A DNA stretch of 5,964 nucleotides from Planctomycetaceae bacterium. GTDB taxonomy: Bacteria > Planctomycetota > UBA1135 > GCA-002686595. The notes under the pieces are model-generated. The model was not told the origin of the DNA. It saw nothing but the letters and a program-made list of their open reading frames with translations, and searched no databases. The stretch is taken from the NCBI GenBank assembly GCA_013360535.1, contig JABWBL010000238.1, positions 1-5,964 on the forward strand, read 5' to 3'. Below are positions 5,857-5,964 of the stretch, piece after piece. How positions within the stretch are numbered: position 1 is the first letter of the stretch; every line of letters starts with the position of its first letter. The position numbers and the translations under genes were made by a program.

Positions 5857-5964
5857 ATGCTGCCCTCCCTGCTGCTCGCCGCGCTCGCCGGACTGCCGCC
5901 CGTGCACATCGACGTGCTCGCGGGGCGCGCGGAACTCGCCTCGCCGCTCGGCATCGTGCCGCTG
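5857..5964 (+). CDS. N-terminus of a probable exported protein (3' truncated by window)
   Basis: From ATG 5857 the frame is open for 36 codons to the window end. It starts MLPSLLLAALAGLPPVHIDV, a short hydrophobic stretch followed by small residues like a signal peptide, with a possible cleavage site around residues 11-12 (LA/G). The n-region lacks Lys or Arg, which weakens the call, and no lipobox cysteine is present. The remaining residues, to GIVPL, fit no family I can name. An in-frame GTG at 5827 would add ten residues before the hydrophobic stretch. No Shine-Dalgarno is visible before either start. It lies 112 bp after mcsB on the same strand; whether they share a transcript is unclear. 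Confidence 0.45.
   Translation, partial: MLPSLLLAALAGLPPVHIDVLAGRAELASPLGIVPL

Noticed and set aside
4623..5954. 443-codon open frame on the minus strand opposite mcsB
   Set aside because: It mirrors the strongly conserved mcsB gene and has no motif of its own.
1..5964. CRISPR arrays, tRNA or rRNA genes, insertion sequences, attachment sites
   Set aside because: I saw no regularly spaced repeats, tRNA-like cloverleaf, transposase motif or terminal inverted repeats. Composition is uniform along the window, with no sign of recent insertion.

Overview
The window is dense, very GC-rich bacterial DNA. All convincing genes lie on the + strand, packed with 1-4 bp stop/start overlaps or short gaps, and several use GTG starts. 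No ribosomal RNA or marker gene fixes the taxon. An mcsB-type protein-arginine kinase outside a low-GC Firmicute setting, beside an ABC-type polysaccharide exporter, fits a high-GC Gram-negative-type lineage. Planctomycetota or a relative is my best guess, and it is inference only.

Layout. Positions 1-147 hold the last 48 codons of an unrecognised gene. A 14-codon ORF (147-191) with its own good Shine-Dalgarno links that gene to arginase (rocF, 185-1096). The arginase stop codon overlaps the start of an ABC-2 permease of the Wzm type (1096-1974). Eight bases later comes a Wzt-type ATPase with a C-terminal substrate-recognition domain (1983-3299). A methyltransferase with a long C-terminal coiled coil (3296-4540) overlaps it by 4 bp. 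These genes look like one transcription unit that ends near 4540. A 100-bp gap with two strong dyad structures follows, then a full-length mcsB-like gene (4641-5744), a 112-bp gap, and the start of a probable exported protein cut off by the window end (5857-5964).

How the genes fit together. Wzm and Wzt form an ABC exporter that moves an undecaprenyl-linked glycan across the inner membrane. In systems where Wzt has a C-terminal recognition domain, export is usually tied to a modification at the non-reducing end of the chain. The next gene is a methyltransferase joined to a coiled coil, the general plan of the WbdD chain-length terminator but without a recognisable kinase. The most interesting reading is therefore a minimal export module in which methyltransferase and coiled coil cap and measure the glycan and Wzt recognises the cap. 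The coupling to arginase is unexplained. mcsB appears to be a separate unit; no mcsA, ctsR or clpC lies in the window.
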